A stretch of 24,934 nt of DNA from GWC2-40-17 sp035400705 (GTDB lineage: Bacteria; Patescibacteriota; Patescibacteriia; Magasanikbacterales; UBA10003): positions 1 through 24,934 of the forward strand of contig DAOMZV010000013.1 of the NCBI GenBank assembly GCA_035400705.1. Direction: 5' to 3'. Both the position numbers and the translations under genes were made by a program. Positions 1 to 8,046 of this stretch are shown here, one piece after another; the first letter of the stretch is position 1; each line of letters starts with the position of its first letter. Under the pieces are notes generated by a model. That model was given only the letters and a program-made list of their open reading frames with translations. It did not search any database and was not told the DNA's origin.

Positions 1-67
1 TATTCGCTAAAAAATTTCAGTCTTTCCACACTTTTAATTACTATTTTTAAATAACAATTAACAGTTT

Positions 68-1471
68 TTACACAGCGTATAGTCTTTGTTTGATTTGATT
101 AATTTCTTCTTTGGTTTTGAAATTTTTTTCCATTTCTTTTTCAATTTTCTTGCAAGCGTGCATGGCAGTGGTATGGTCGCGTCCACCGAGTTCTGTTCCA
201 ATAGCTGGATAAGAGGTTTTTAATTCTTCACGCATTAAAAACATCACAATTTGTCTAGGATAAGCTAATCTTTTGTCGCGTTTACTACTTAAAATTTCTT
301 CAATTTTAATATCATAGAATTCAGCGGTGATCTGAATGATGTGTTTGGGAGTAACCACTCTTTGAGAAGCGCTATTAGATAGGGAAGAAATTAAAGAACG
401 GATGGTAATTTCATCAGGAATGGCGTTTTTAAGCTGAAAATAGGCAAAAATTTTATTTAAGGCGCCCTCTAATTCACGGACATTGTTTTGTACTAAAGAG
501 GCCACTAGGGTAAGGGTATTTTTATCTAAATTAAAGCCTTTTTCTTGGCATTTTTGTTGTAAAATAGCAATACGGGTTTCAAAATCTGGGGAAGCAATAT
601 CGGTAATCATACCCATTTCAAAGCGAGTTCTTAATCTGTCTTCTAATAAAGGAATAGCTTTTGGTGGACGATCAGAGGTGATCACTACCTGCTTTTCCAT
701 TTGATGAAGGGTGTTAAAGGTATGGAAAAAGGCTTCCTGGGTTTCTTGTTTGCCAGAAATAAATTGAATATCATCAATCAATAATAAGTCAGTATTGCGG
801 TAAGTGTCCTGAAAGGCTTTAGCGTTACCTGAACGAATTGAGTGGATAAACTCGTTAGTAAATTTTTCCGAGGTCACATAAACCACTTTTTTGATCTTAT
901 TTTCCTTTAAAAGTTGATTGCCGATAGCCTGAACTAGGTGAGTTTTACCTAAACCAGAACCCCCATAGATAAAAAGGGGATTATAAGAACGACCTGGTTG
1001 ATTGGCAACTGCTTGAGAAGCGGCATGAGCTAGTTCATTACCTTTTCCCACTACAAAACTTTCAAAAACATAACGCGGGTTTAGGCCGTAGGTGTTAGCA
1101 GTGTCGGCAATTTTTTCCATTTTAACAGAAATTTGGCTAATTTTAGCTGTTTCTTGTGGTGCTAAAGACGAGGCTGGAGACGTTTGGGTTATGCTAGAGA
1201 TGGTATTATTTAGGTTGCCCTTTTTTGTTTCAATCTTGTAAGTAAGAGATTTTAAAGAGGACCCAGTGTTTTTTTCAATTAATTTTAGAAGGGTGGTGTG
1301 AAATTTTTTTTCTAAATACATCTTGTAGAAAGTACTGGGAACACAAATAACCGCCTCGTCTTTTTCTAAGGATCCTAAAAAAGTATTTTTAAACCAAGTG
1401 ATAAAATTAGCGCGGCTAACTGATAACTCTAATTCAGCTAAAACCGCTTCCCAAATTTGTTGTGGGGTCAT
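68..1471 (-). CDS. dnaA: Chromosomal replication initiator DnaA
   Basis: DnaA binds DnaA boxes at oriC and opens the origin as an ATP-dependent oligomer. Visible parts, in order: an N-terminal helicase-loading domain beginning MTPQQIWEAVL, a variable linker, the AAA+ core with Walker A GGSGLGKTHL and Walker B LLLIDDIQF, and a C-terminal helix-turn-helix with the DnaA signature GGRDHTTAMHACKKIE. The length of 467 residues is normal. The frame stays open upstream to a TTG at 1498, but the ATG at 1471 matches the usual family N-terminus, so I chose it. No good ribosome binding site is visible at either start. The gene faces away from rpmH across the oriC-like spacer, and its likely promoter carries a DnaA box, suggesting autoregulation. 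Confidence 0.97.
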   Translation of the reverse strand: MTPQQIWEAVLAELELSVSRANFITWFKNTFLGSLEKDEAVICVPSTFYKMYLEKKFHTTLLKLIEKNTGSSLKSLTYKIETKKGNLNNTISSITQTSPASSLAPQETAKISQISVKMEKIADTANTYGLNPRYVFESFVVGKGNELAHAASQAVANQPGRSYNPLFIYGGSGLGKTHLVQAIGNQLLKENKIKKVVYVTSEKFTNEFIHSIRSGNAKAFQDTYRNTDLLLIDDIQFISGKQETQEAFFHTFNTLHQMEKQVVITSDRPPKAIPLLEDRLRTRFEMGMITDIASPDFETRIAILQQKCQEKGFNLDKNTLTLVASLVQNNVRELEGALNKIFAYFQLKNAIPDEITIRSLISSLSNSASQRVVTPKHIIQITAEFYDIKIEEILSSKRDKRLAYPRQIVMFLMREELKTSYPAIGTELGGRDHTTAMHACKKIEKEMEKNFKTKEEINQIKQRLYAV

Positions 1472-1499
1472 AAGACAGCAACGGAGTGATAAGTACAAA

Positions 1500-1788
1500 A
1501 ATTAAGTGGAAAAAGGCTATTTTAACGCCTAATTTTTATTTTCATCAGTGCTAGTATACCATGTGGATAAAGTTTAGCAAACCGGTTTAAAAAGTCAAAA
1601 AGTTATTAGATTGTGGACACCCTGTGGATAACCTCTTTTAAGATAAAAATAAGATTGTTAATAAGATGTTAAAAAATAGTATAATTTGGCTAAAATTAGC
1701 GATGAAAAGTAGTAGTGGTAACTAAAAACTTGGTTTTTTAGTCATTTTATAGTATGTTAATAAGTGTTAAATTTATCAGTTGTAATTT
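1500..1788. other. Probable oriC / dnaA-rpmH intergenic region
   Basis: This gene-free, AT-rich spacer between divergent dnaA and rpmH holds two perfect DnaA boxes in the same orientation (TGTGGATAA at 1562-1570 and 1623-1631) and a degenerate one near 1612. An AT-rich stretch at about 1632-1700 could be the unwinding element. A hairpin, ACTAAAAA/TTTTTAGT, lies at 1721-1742 in the rpmH leader. The dnaA-rpmH spacer is a classic origin location; that this is the origin is inferred from boxes and context. Confidence 0.75.
1553..1580 (-). promoter_or_regulatory. dnaA promoter with DnaA box in the spacer
   Basis: Read on the minus strand, TTGCTA (1575-1580) and TATACT (1553-1558) are 16 bp apart and point at dnaA. 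The perfect DnaA box at 1562-1570 lies inside the spacer, so DnaA bound there should block RNA polymerase. Repression is inferred from geometry. Confidence 0.6.
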
Positions 1789-1926
1789 ATGCCAAAGAGA
1801 ACTTTTCAGCCAAATAAGGCTCATCGAAAGAAAACTCATGGTTTTTTAAAGAGAATGTCTACTGCCAGCGGACGTCAGGTTTTGTCTAAACGTCGTGCTA
1901 GAGGACGCAAAAGAGTAGCTCTTTAA
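1789..1926 (+). CDS. rpmH: 50S ribosomal protein L34
   Basis: A 45-residue, very basic protein beginning MPKRTFQPNKAHRKKTHGF and ending GRKRVAL. It has the diagnostic L34 features: the KRTFQP start, the HGFLKRM segment and the SGRQVLSKRRARGRKR tail. L34 is a component of the large ribosomal subunit. The length is standard. It is the first gene of rpmH-rnpA-yidD, a nearly universal order beside dnaA and oriC, and lies six bases before rnpA. A TATAAT at 1680-1685 is a plausible -10 element about 100 bases upstream; its best -35 (TTGTTA, 19-bp spacing) is weak. Confidence 0.96.
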   Translation: MPKRTFQPNKAHRKKTHGFLKRMSTASGRQVLSKRRARGRKRVAL

Positions 1927-1932
1927 AGAAAT

Positions 1933-2283
1933 ATGCTGCTATTAAAAAATCGTTTAAAAGCTGACCGAGATTTTAAGAGAGTGTTGAAGATCGGTCGCTT
2001 TTTTAATAGTAAAGAAATGAGAGTTAAGGCTGCGGCCAATAATTTACCTTATAGCCGTTTTGGTTTTGTGATTAGTACGGCTGTCGACAAACGTTCGGTT
2101 GTGCGTAATCGGATTAAAAGACAAACTAGAGAAGTAGTTCGGTTATTGTTTAAAAAAGATTTAATCGTGCCTGGTTTTGATGTGATATTTATTTTAGGTC
2201 GCGGCTTAAAGGACTTATCTTTTTTAGAAATTGAACAGAAGGTCGTCTTAGCTTTGAATTATTTAAAAATTTTAAAAGTATGA
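1933..2283 (+). CDS. rnpA: Ribonuclease P protein component
   Basis: This small basic protein binds RNase P RNA and helps remove tRNA 5' leaders. It is 116 residues long, normal for the family. It shows the LKADRDFKRVL N-terminal segment and the conserved arginine-rich helix SVVRNRIKRQTREVVR (RNR motif) that contacts RNA. The ATG follows the rpmH stop by six bases, and its stop overlaps the next start as ATGA, so rpmH, rnpA and yidD are probably one transcript. No RNase P RNA gene could be confirmed in the window. Confidence 0.95.
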   Translation: MLLLKNRLKADRDFKRVLKIGRFFNSKEMRVKAAANNLPYSRFGFVISTAVDKRSVVRNRIKRQTREVVRLLFKKDLIVPGFDVIFILGRGLKDLSFLEIEQKVVLALNYLKILKV

Positions 2284-2549
2284 TAGGAGGAAACTGGCAA
2301 TATTTAATTTTAATGCCACGTCTGTTGGTTTTAAGGGCGATTAGGTTTTATCAAAAACACTTTTCTCCTGACCATAGTCGTTTTAGTATTCTACACCCTT
2401 ACGGTTTTTGTCGATTTAAACCGACCTGTTCCGAGTATGGTTATCAAGCAATAGAAAAATATGGTTTGATTAAAGGTGGTCTGATGGCCACAGGTAGGAT
2501 TTTACGGTGCCATCCTTGGAGTAAGGGTGGCTGGGATCCTGTTAAATAA
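2280..2549 (+). CDS. yidD: YidD family membrane protein insertion efficiency factor
   Basis: YidD is a small membrane-associated protein linked to YidC-dependent membrane protein insertion. The family core is clear: LRAIRFYQKHFSP, then CRFKPTCSEYGYQAIEKYG with the two conserved cysteines, then GRILRCHPWSKGGWDPV. The start at 2280 overlaps the rnpA stop by four bases. An internal ATG at 2313 would give a product closer to the family N-terminus; a GGAGG at 2286-2290 lies 22 bases before it, too far to decide. Usually yidC follows, but here a terminator and convergent genes intervene. Confidence 0.93.
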   Translation: MIGGNWQYLILMPRLLVLRAIRFYQKHFSPDHSRFSILHPYGFCRFKPTCSEYGYQAIEKYGLIKGGLMATGRILRCHPWSKGGWDPVK

Positions 2550-2559
2550 ATAAAAATAA

Positions 2560-2586
2560 AAATCTCCCAAATTAACGGGAGATTTT
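2560..2586. terminator. Bidirectional terminator between yidD and the DUF167 gene
   Basis: A 9-bp stem (AAATCTCCC with GGGAGATTT) encloses an 8-base loop and is flanked by A-rich and T-rich runs, so it can end transcripts from both sides. The DUF167 stop codon lies in the loop. Confidence 0.85.
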
Positions 2587-2796
2587 TATTTGTTTGAGAT
2601 GACTTTTTTGTCCCTTAATTATTTCTATTTGTGATTTTGGTATGCCGTATTCGCCACTTAAAAATTCTATCAGTTTGGTGTTGGCTCGCCCCTCAGTTGC
2701 TGGGGCAGCTATTTTAATTTTAGTCGTCCCATCGGGTAATTCGCCACAGATTTCATTTTTTTTGGCGTTAGGTTGTATTTTAACTTTGATGATCAT
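2572..2796 (-). CDS. DUF167 (YggU-like) family protein
   Basis: A 74-residue protein starting MIIKVKIQPNAKKNEI, with the family's core pattern: a beta strand with KIQPNAKK, TKIKIAAPATEGRANTKLIEFL, then YGIPKSQIEIIKGQKSHLKQIKI. The APATEGRAN segment is diagnostic of DUF167/UPF0235, whose molecular role is not established. The frame is open further upstream to 2829, but the ATG at 2796 gives the standard N-terminus. It overlaps the end of the trigger factor gene by 17 bases in another frame, so it is probably cotranscribed and translationally coupled with it. Confidence 0.88.
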   Translation of the reverse strand: MIIKVKIQPNAKKNEICGELPDGTTKIKIAAPATEGRANTKLIEFLSGEYGIPKSQIEIIKGQKSHLKQIKISR

Positions 2797-4105
2797 GAGA
2801 ATGTTGATGTTCTGGATTACCACAACCACCTAAAATAGTGTCTTTTAATAAGTGCAAAACCTGACGATTTAATAGGGAAGAAGCAATATAATCTTGGATT
2901 TCCGGATCAGCTAAACGTTCGTCAATTTTGTCATTTTCTTTGTACATTTCTTTAACGCGATCCATTTCTTCTTTTAAGTCAGCGGGACTAACCAAGATTT
3001 TTTCTTCTTTAGCAATTTGGCGTAAAATTAGCGCAGTTTTAGCTCTTTCAGTAGCTCCCTTAGCAAAATCTTTAGCTAAATCTTCCTCAGTTTTTTTCAA
3101 ATTTTTTAAATAATCTTCAAAACTCAAACCTTGATGTTCCAGATTTTGTTTGAGTTCGGCAAACATTTTCTGTTTTTCATCATCAATTAAAATTTGAGGA
3201 ATTTCTCCAAATTGGGTTTCTTTAACAATGGTTTGTAACATTTCAATTTCTAGTCGTTGTTCTTCTTTTTGTCTGGCTTCAGCTTCTAAATTTTCTTGAA
3301 TCACTTTTTTTAATTCAGCAGCGCTGGGCTGTCCCAAGGTTTTAGCCATTTCATCATTGAGTTCGGCCAAAGTTCTTTCATAGACACCTTTTACCGCAAC
3401 TTTAAAATCAGCTTTTTTACCAGCTAAAATTTTATTGTAAAAAGTTTCTGGAAAATCATGTTGGAATTCTAAATTATCACCTTGTTTGGAGTTGATGAGT
3501 TTCTCGGCTAATCCAGGTAAATAAAAGTCTTCATCTAGATAAATAGAATAATTTTTACTTTGCCCACCTTCTACTGGAACCTTATCAAGCAAGATATCCA
3601 TATCCACAACAATCTTGTCGGCCTTAGTAGCAGGTCTTTCTACCAAAACTTCTTTAGCTTGCATTTTTCTTAAATCGGTTAAGATTTTATCGACTTCTTT
3701 TTCAGTCACGGCTTTGGGCTGTCTCTCTAATTTAATTTTTTTCCAATCAGCTAAAGTGATGGCTGGTAAAATAGATACAGTGGCCTTGTAAACAAAAGCA
3801 TTGTTAGGGGCCATTTTTTCGATTTTAATTTGGGGAGCACCAACTGATTCAATGGTCTTTTCTTTAAGAGCTTGAAAGAAAGTTTGTTTCACGACCTTGT
3901 CAGCTGCTACTTCCAAAATTTTCATGTCACCAAATTTTTTTTGAATTACATCATATGGGGCTTTGCCAGGACGAAAACCTTCCACTGCTGCGGCCTTAGA
4001 TAACTGTTCGGCCGCCCATTTTAAATGAGATTCCATTTCCGCGGCAGAAAGTTCTATGGTTAATTCTTTCTGAGACTGAGGCAATTCTTTGACTTCAATT
4101 TGCAT
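2780..4105 (-). CDS. tig: Trigger factor, ribosome-associated chaperone
   Basis: Trigger factor binds the ribosome exit tunnel and shields nascent chains. At 441 residues it is full length. The N-terminal ribosome-binding domain carries the signature GFRPGKAP (about residues 43-50). A central FKBP-like PPIase domain spans about 155-245, ending with the typical FKVAVKGVYERTLAELND. A helical C-terminal substrate cradle follows. The last residues form an unusual cysteine/histidine-rich tail, GGCGNPEHQHSHDHQS, that could bind a metal ion. No strong ribosome binding site is visible before the ATG. The downstream DUF167 gene overlaps its 3' end. Confidence 0.96.
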   Translation of the reverse strand: MQIEVKELPQSQKELTIELSAAEMESHLKWAAEQLSKAAAVEGFRPGKAPYDVIQKKFGDMKILEVAADKVVKQTFFQALKEKTIESVGAPQIKIEKMAPNNAFVYKATVSILPAITLADWKKIKLERQPKAVTEKEVDKILTDLRKMQAKEVLVERPATKADKIVVDMDILLDKVPVEGGQSKNYSIYLDEDFYLPGLAEKLINSKQGDNLEFQHDFPETFYNKILAGKKADFKVAVKGVYERTLAELNDEMAKTLGQPSAAELKKVIQENLEAEARQKEEQRLEIEMLQTIVKETQFGEIPQILIDDEKQKMFAELKQNLEHQGLSFEDYLKNLKKTEEDLAKDFAKGATERAKTALILRQIAKEEKILVSPADLKEEMDRVKEMYKENDKIDERLADPEIQDYIASSLLNRQVLHLLKDTILGGCGNPEHQHSHDHQS

Positions 4106-4151
4106 AAAGATAAAATTATTTTTTAGTTAAAAGTAGTTTTAGAATAAAATA

Positions 4152-4184
4152 AAAACACCTCTCTGTCAAGCAGGGAGGTGTTTT
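4152..4184 (-). terminator. Terminator after the DUF5679 gene
   Basis: A perfect 10-bp stem (AAAACACCTC / GAGGTGTTTT) with a 13-base loop lies directly after the DUF5679 stop on the minus strand and is followed by a T-rich run. It separates that gene from tig. Confidence 0.85.
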
Positions 4185-4195
4185 AGCGTAACTTT

Positions 4196-4357
4196 TTAAG
4201 CTACTTTTTTAGGCAAGATTTTGAACATGCCGGTGCCGCAAACTGGGCAAGTGCCCTTAGCAGCTGGTCTGGTACCACCACCCTTAGCAGGCATAGTGAT
4301 TTCAGCAGCATCTTTCATCTCTCTTTTAGCTTTGCATTTAACGCAATAAGCTTCCAT
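4196..4357 (-). CDS. DUF5679-type zinc-ribbon microprotein
   Basis: A 53-residue protein beginning MEAYCVKCKAKREM and containing TCPVCGTGMFKI. Two CxxC pairs (residues 5/8 and 37/40) make a four-cysteine zinc ribbon. The sequence matches the DUF5679 type, which I recall as common in Patescibacteria and without an assigned function; nucleic-acid binding is only a guess. It has its own promoter (4442-4470) and terminator (4152-4184), so it is a single-gene unit. A hairpin with stem TTAAGCG/CGCTTAA at about 4377-4394 lies in its 5' leader. Confidence 0.85.
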   Translation of the reverse strand: MEAYCVKCKAKREMKDAAEITMPAKGGGTRPAAKGTCPVCGTGMFKILPKKVA

Positions 4358-4441
4358 AGTTTAAAAAATTATGCTTTAAGCGTGGAATCGCTTAAAAGCT
4401 AAATTATAAGTAAAATTTAAAGGTTTTTAAGACCTAAAGTT

Positions 4442-4470
4442 ATTATAGCACATTTTAGCTTAAAAGGCAA
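4442..4470 (-). promoter_or_regulatory. Promoter of the DUF5679 gene
   Basis: On the minus strand TTGCCT (4465-4470) and TATAAT (4442-4447) are 17 bp apart, giving a leader of about 80 bases before the ATG at 4357. Confidence 0.75.
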
Positions 4471-4513
4471 GTTTGGGTAAGATAATTTAAGTTTAAATAA
4501 AAAAGATTGAAAA

Positions 4514-4543
4514 ATAAAAAAGCCCCAGCGGTTAAGCTGAGGC
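4514..4543 (-). terminator. Terminator after the transglycosylase-like gene
   Basis: On the minus strand GCCTCAGC pairs with GCTGGGGC (8 bp, one G-U) around a 6-base loop and is followed by a run of T. It is 30 bases past the stop codon at 4574. Confidence 0.85.
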
Positions 4544-4573
4544 AGTGTGAGAAAGGGAAAAACACCCTTGTTA

Positions 4574-5788
4574 CTAGATGTCCCAATCCTGCAAAATTTG
4601 GAACACCTGGTTAAATTTCCGGATATATTTTCTTCCTTCATCCGGAATTGCCATTTTTCTGTCCGAACTAAGCCACTTGGTGGCTCTGGGCCCACCTGCA
4701 TTATAGGCTAGGGCCAAGAACTCACCCACTTGGCGTGGATCAGCCAGAAAATTTTCTGTGCGGGGTGCGTTGTCACCCCGCCAACCTTTCTGGTTTAAGA
4801 GGTATTGCAGATCCTCTTTAGCCAGAAGGAACTGTGCCCGAAAGGCGACCCGGTGTTCCAGGCTGCCGGCAAAGAATTCTCGATCCACTAGCGTTGGGTA
4901 ACGCTGGAGGAGAGATTTCCAAGTGGCGGGCATAAACTGGCCCAAGCCGCGGGCGCCTACTCCTGATACGGAGTAACGGTAGGCCGTGCCTCCATTAGCG
5001 CCGAGAGTGAAAAGTACTCGGTTCATTTCCCTCCTCACCTCGGAAGAACTCAGTTCTTCATTGGTGAAGTGCTCAATGAACACGAGCGTGGCTATCACTT
5101 TGGTGTCAATCTTGGAGAGATCAACACCCGCCCGCTCAGCTTCCTGGCGGGCAGTGGTCAATCTACTGCGCAGATACCCCCAACCGTGCCCAACAATTTC
5201 CGGAAAAGCCGCGGCTAGTTCCGCGGTGTAGGGCACATAGAAAGCCCTTTCCGCTACCCGGCCTTTGGCCGTTCGGACTTCCAGCGGGAACTGGAGTCCC
5301 ACCACCAGCTGTCCCGGAGGAACTCGGATTTCAAATTCCGAGTCCACTCCATCTCGACTCTCCCTTTTGACAGAGAAGCCGGGAGTCTGGGACTTGCCGG
5401 TTTCGGCATTGACGGTTATCAACTGGATTTCTCCAGTGGTAGCGTTCATGGCCGCCAACCGGATTTCTTTTCGGCAGAAGTAGCTGCTAGTTTTTTGCCA
5501 GCACCTCTTCGCCGCCCCCCGGCGATTGTTGCAAACGGTTGTGGTTCGGGGACACCGGATTTTTACCGGATGTTCCTTCAGCAGGATCTTCGCCCTGGAA
5601 ATTCTTTCAAAAATATCCAGAGCGCTGGTGTTCCCCACTTCCGTGGGGACCGCCTGCCTGTCGGCAATTGCCGGAACAGCCGGCTCTGCGCTGTCACGGT
5701 GCGTGACCGTGACAACAACCAAGAGCACGATCACCGCCAGAAGGGCGGCGACTGCATTTATCACCAGGATCTTTGTCCACTTATCCAT
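4574..5788 (-). CDS. Membrane-anchored lytic transglycosylase-like (SLT) protein
   Basis: A 404-residue envelope protein, probably cleaving peptidoglycan glycan strands. Residues 7-27 form an N-terminal membrane anchor. A middle region of unknown fold has several cysteines (79-105). The C-terminal SLT/lysozyme-like domain (about 225-400) has the probable catalytic glutamate at 239 (FIEHF), GARGLGQFMPATW (278-290) and AYNAGGPRA (361-369), all typical of family 1 transglycosylases. The frame is open upstream to 5863, through its own promoter. The ATG at 5788 has an AAAGGAGG ribosome binding site seven bases ahead, one of the few strong ones here. Its base composition is visibly GC-richer than all its neighbours, which suggests transfer. 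Confidence 0.85.
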   Translation of the reverse strand: MDKWTKILVINAVAALLAVIVLLVVVTVTHRDSAEPAVPAIADRQAVPTEVGNTSALDIFERISRAKILLKEHPVKIRCPRTTTVCNNRRGAAKRCWQKTSSYFCRKEIRLAAMNATTGEIQLITVNAETGKSQTPGFSVKRESRDGVDSEFEIRVPPGQLVVGLQFPLEVRTAKGRVAERAFYVPYTAELAAAFPEIVGHGWGYLRSRLTTARQEAERAGVDLSKIDTKVIATLVFIEHFTNEELSSSEVRREMNRVLFTLGANGGTAYRYSVSGVGARGLGQFMPATWKSLLQRYPTLVDREFFAGSLEHRVAFRAQFLLAKEDLQYLLNQKGWRGDNAPRTENFLADPRQVGEFLALAYNAGGPRATKWLSSDRKMAIPDEGRKYIRKFNQVFQILQDWDI

Positions 5789-5851
5789 CGGTGGACCTCC
5801 TTTGTTTTTTAGGTTTAAAAGTGCAAAATTGTCGTTTTGATACGACTTAAT

Positions 5852-5880
5852 ATTATAGCACAATTTAACCTATTTGTCAA
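5852..5880 (-). promoter_or_regulatory. Consensus promoter of the transglycosylase-like gene
   Basis: Minus-strand TTGACA (5875-5880), a 17-bp spacer and TATAAT (5852-5857) match the sigma-70 consensus fully. A small hairpin (GTCGT/ACGAC, 5831-5846) lies in the leader. Confidence 0.9.
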
Positions 5881-5883
5881 TAT

Positions 5884-5915
5884 AAAAATCGCCCCTTTTT
5901 TGGGGGGCGATTTTT
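5884..5915 (-). terminator. Terminator after hppA
   Basis: A 12-bp stem (AAAAATCGCCCC with GGGGCGATTTTT) lies nine bases past the hppA stop and is followed by T-rich sequence on the minus strand. Confidence 0.9.
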
Positions 5916-5924
5916 GGAATATTT

Positions 5925-7916
5925 TTACTTAGCTAACCAACCAACTAATAACAAAGCGACAATGTTGAGAATTTTAATCATGGGGTTAATAGCTGGCCCA
6001 GCAGTGTCCTTGTAAGGATCACCAACTGTGTCACCAGTAACCGCTGCACTATGAGCAAAACCGCCCTTGCCGCCGTAATTACCAGCTTCAATATATTTTT
6101 TAGCATTGTCCCAGGCAGCACCACCGGAGGTCATGGAAATAGCCACAAAGATACCAGTAACAATAGAGCCAACCAATAAACCGCCGAGAGCCACAGGGCC
6201 TAAAAATTTTCCAACTAAAATAGGCGCTACTACTGGGATTAAGGCTGGGGTAACCATGGCGCGTAAAGCACCTTTGGTCACAATATCCACTGCTTTTCCG
6301 TAATCAGGTTTAGCAGTGCCTTCCATCAAACCAGCAATTTCTTTAAACTGACGACGCACTTCTTCTACGACTTTTGTGGCTACTTTACCTACTGATTCCA
6401 TAGCCATAGAACCAAACAAGTAAGGCAATAAACCACCAATAAACAAACCAACCAAGACTTTGGTGTCACTTAAAGAAAAATTTAAATTAATATCTAAATT
6501 AGCAAATTCTTGAGTGTAGGCGGCAAACATGACCATCGCGGCTAAACCAGCAGAAGCAATAGCATAACCTTTGGTTACAGCTTTAGTGGTATTGCCCACT
6601 GCATCTAAAGGATCAGTTACTTCACGCACAGATTCAGGTAGCTCAGCCATTTCGGCAATACCGCCAGCATTATCAGTGATTGGGCCGTAGGCATCAATGG
6701 TAACGATAATACCAGTTAAAGAAAGCATACTCATGGCAGCGATAGCGATACCATATAAACCAGCAAAAGAGTAAGCCGCTAAAATAGCGCCCACAATAAA
6801 GATAACTGGCCAGGCAGTAGAACGCATGGACACAGCTAAACCAGCAATAACATTGGTGCCATGACCACCTTCGGAAGCCTTAGCAATAGAGCGAACTGGT
6901 TTATTTTTAGTGGAAGTATAATAATCGGTAATCCAAACCATTAAAGCAGTTAAGATTAAACCAACTAAAGCAGCCCCGTATAAATTTTTGTTTAACTCTA
7001 CTCCTTTAGTCACCCATTTGGTTATGGGCAAGAAAACAATGGCGGACAAAACAGTAGCTACAATCAAACCTTTGTATAAAGCATTCATGATGTTTTTGCT
7101 CTTTCCTAATTTGATAAAAGCAACACCAATAATAGAAGTTACAATAGAAGCGGCACCAATAATTAAAGGATAAAAAACTAAATTAGCGGCGGTAGGGAAA
7201 AGAAGATGGCCAAGTAACATAGCAGCAACCGCAGTTACAGCATAAGTTTCAAACAAATCAGCGGCCATACCGGCACAATCACCAACATTATCACCAACAT
7301 TATCAGCAATAACCGCTGGGTTGCGAGGGTCGTCTTCAGGAATACCTTTTTCTACTTTACCAACTAAATCAGCACCTACGTCAGCAGCTTTGGTGAAAAT
7401 ACCGCCGCCTAAACGAGCAAAGACAGAAATTAAACTTCCACCAAAACCTAAACCGATCAAGGCATTTAAATCTTTAGTTAAGGCATAAAAACCAGCTACA
7501 CCTAACAAGCCTAAACCGACCACTAAAATACCAGTCACTGATCCGCCTTTAACGGCTAAGGCTAAAGCTGGTTCTAAACCATCTTTAGCTGCTTCAGCAG
7601 TGCGGACATTAGATTTAACAGAAATAGTCATGCCAATATAGCCGGCTAAAGCAGATAAGAAAGCACCGACGGCAAAACCTAAAGCAATTTTAATATTTAA
7701 AAGCAACCATAATAAAACAAAAACAACTAAACCAATCCAAGCAATAGTGCGATTTTGTCTCTTTAAATAGGCTCTGGCGCCATCTTGGATGGCCTTGGCA
7801 ATGGCATTCATTCGTTCGTCGCCGGTAGGTTTCTTGTTGATGGTATAAACCATAAACACACCATAACCAATAGCGAGAATCGCAGCTAATAGAGATAACA
7901 ATAAAGCAGTAGGCAT
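5925..7916 (-). CDS. hppA: Membrane-bound proton-translocating pyrophosphatase
   Basis: This integral membrane enzyme couples hydrolysis of pyrophosphate to ion pumping. At 663 residues it has many hydrophobic segments and the family's catalytic motifs: FTKAADVGADLVGKVE, then IPEDDPRNPAVIADNVGDNVGDCAG, and near the C-terminus DTVGDPYKDTAGPAINPMIK. In GNTTKAVTKG the lysine after GNTT is the residue typical of potassium-independent proton pumps (potassium-dependent ones have alanine there), so an H+ pump is likely. It is a single-gene unit with its own promoter and terminator. In a reduced genome it would recover energy from biosynthetic pyrophosphate as membrane potential. Confidence 0.97.
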   Translation of the reverse strand: MPTALLLSLLAAILAIGYGVFMVYTINKKPTGDERMNAIAKAIQDGARAYLKRQNRTIAWIGLVVFVLLWLLLNIKIALGFAVGAFLSALAGYIGMTISVKSNVRTAEAAKDGLEPALALAVKGGSVTGILVVGLGLLGVAGFYALTKDLNALIGLGFGGSLISVFARLGGGIFTKAADVGADLVGKVEKGIPEDDPRNPAVIADNVGDNVGDCAGMAADLFETYAVTAVAAMLLGHLLFPTAANLVFYPLIIGAASIVTSIIGVAFIKLGKSKNIMNALYKGLIVATVLSAIVFLPITKWVTKGVELNKNLYGAALVGLILTALMVWITDYYTSTKNKPVRSIAKASEGGHGTNVIAGLAVSMRSTAWPVIFIVGAILAAYSFAGLYGIAIAAMSMLSLTGIIVTIDAYGPITDNAGGIAEMAELPESVREVTDPLDAVGNTTKAVTKGYAIASAGLAAMVMFAAYTQEFANLDINLNFSLSDTKVLVGLFIGGLLPYLFGSMAMESVGKVATKVVEEVRRQFKEIAGLMEGTAKPDYGKAVDIVTKGALRAMVTPALIPVVAPILVGKFLGPVALGGLLVGSIVTGIFVAISMTSGGAAWDNAKKYIEAGNYGGKGGFAHSAAVTGDTVGDPYKDTAGPAINPMIKILNIVALLLVGWLAK

Positions 7917-7974
7917 AAAATTTAAAATTAAATTAAAGTTTTTAAAAGGGGCTTTAGGTGCCCAATTAGGTTTA

Positions 7975-8004
7975 ATTATAGCAAAAGGCTGTCTTTTTTG
8001 GCAA
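7975..8004 (-). promoter_or_regulatory. hppA promoter
   Basis: Minus-strand TTGCCA (7999-8004), an 18-bp spacer and TATAAT (7975-7980) lie about 60 bases before the hppA ATG. Confidence 0.75.
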
Positions 8005-8007
8005 GAG

Positions 8008-8046
8008 AGAAATAAAAATAAAGAAAGAGCCCTGTTAAGAGCTCTT
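8008..8046 (-). terminator. Possible terminator of RNA A
   Basis: On the minus strand AAGAGCTC pairs with GGGCTCTT (8 bp, one G-U) around a 7-base loop, followed by an interrupted T-rich tract. It is weaker than the others in the window. Confidence 0.5.

Noticed and set aside
1471..1498. TTG start extending DnaA by nine residues
   Set aside because: The ATG at 1471 gives the conserved N-terminus; the extension MYLSLRCCL is unlike DnaA.
4417..4701. A 94-codon minus-strand frame at the end of the transglycosylase-like gene
   Set aside because: It overlaps the real gene out of frame and crosses its terminator.
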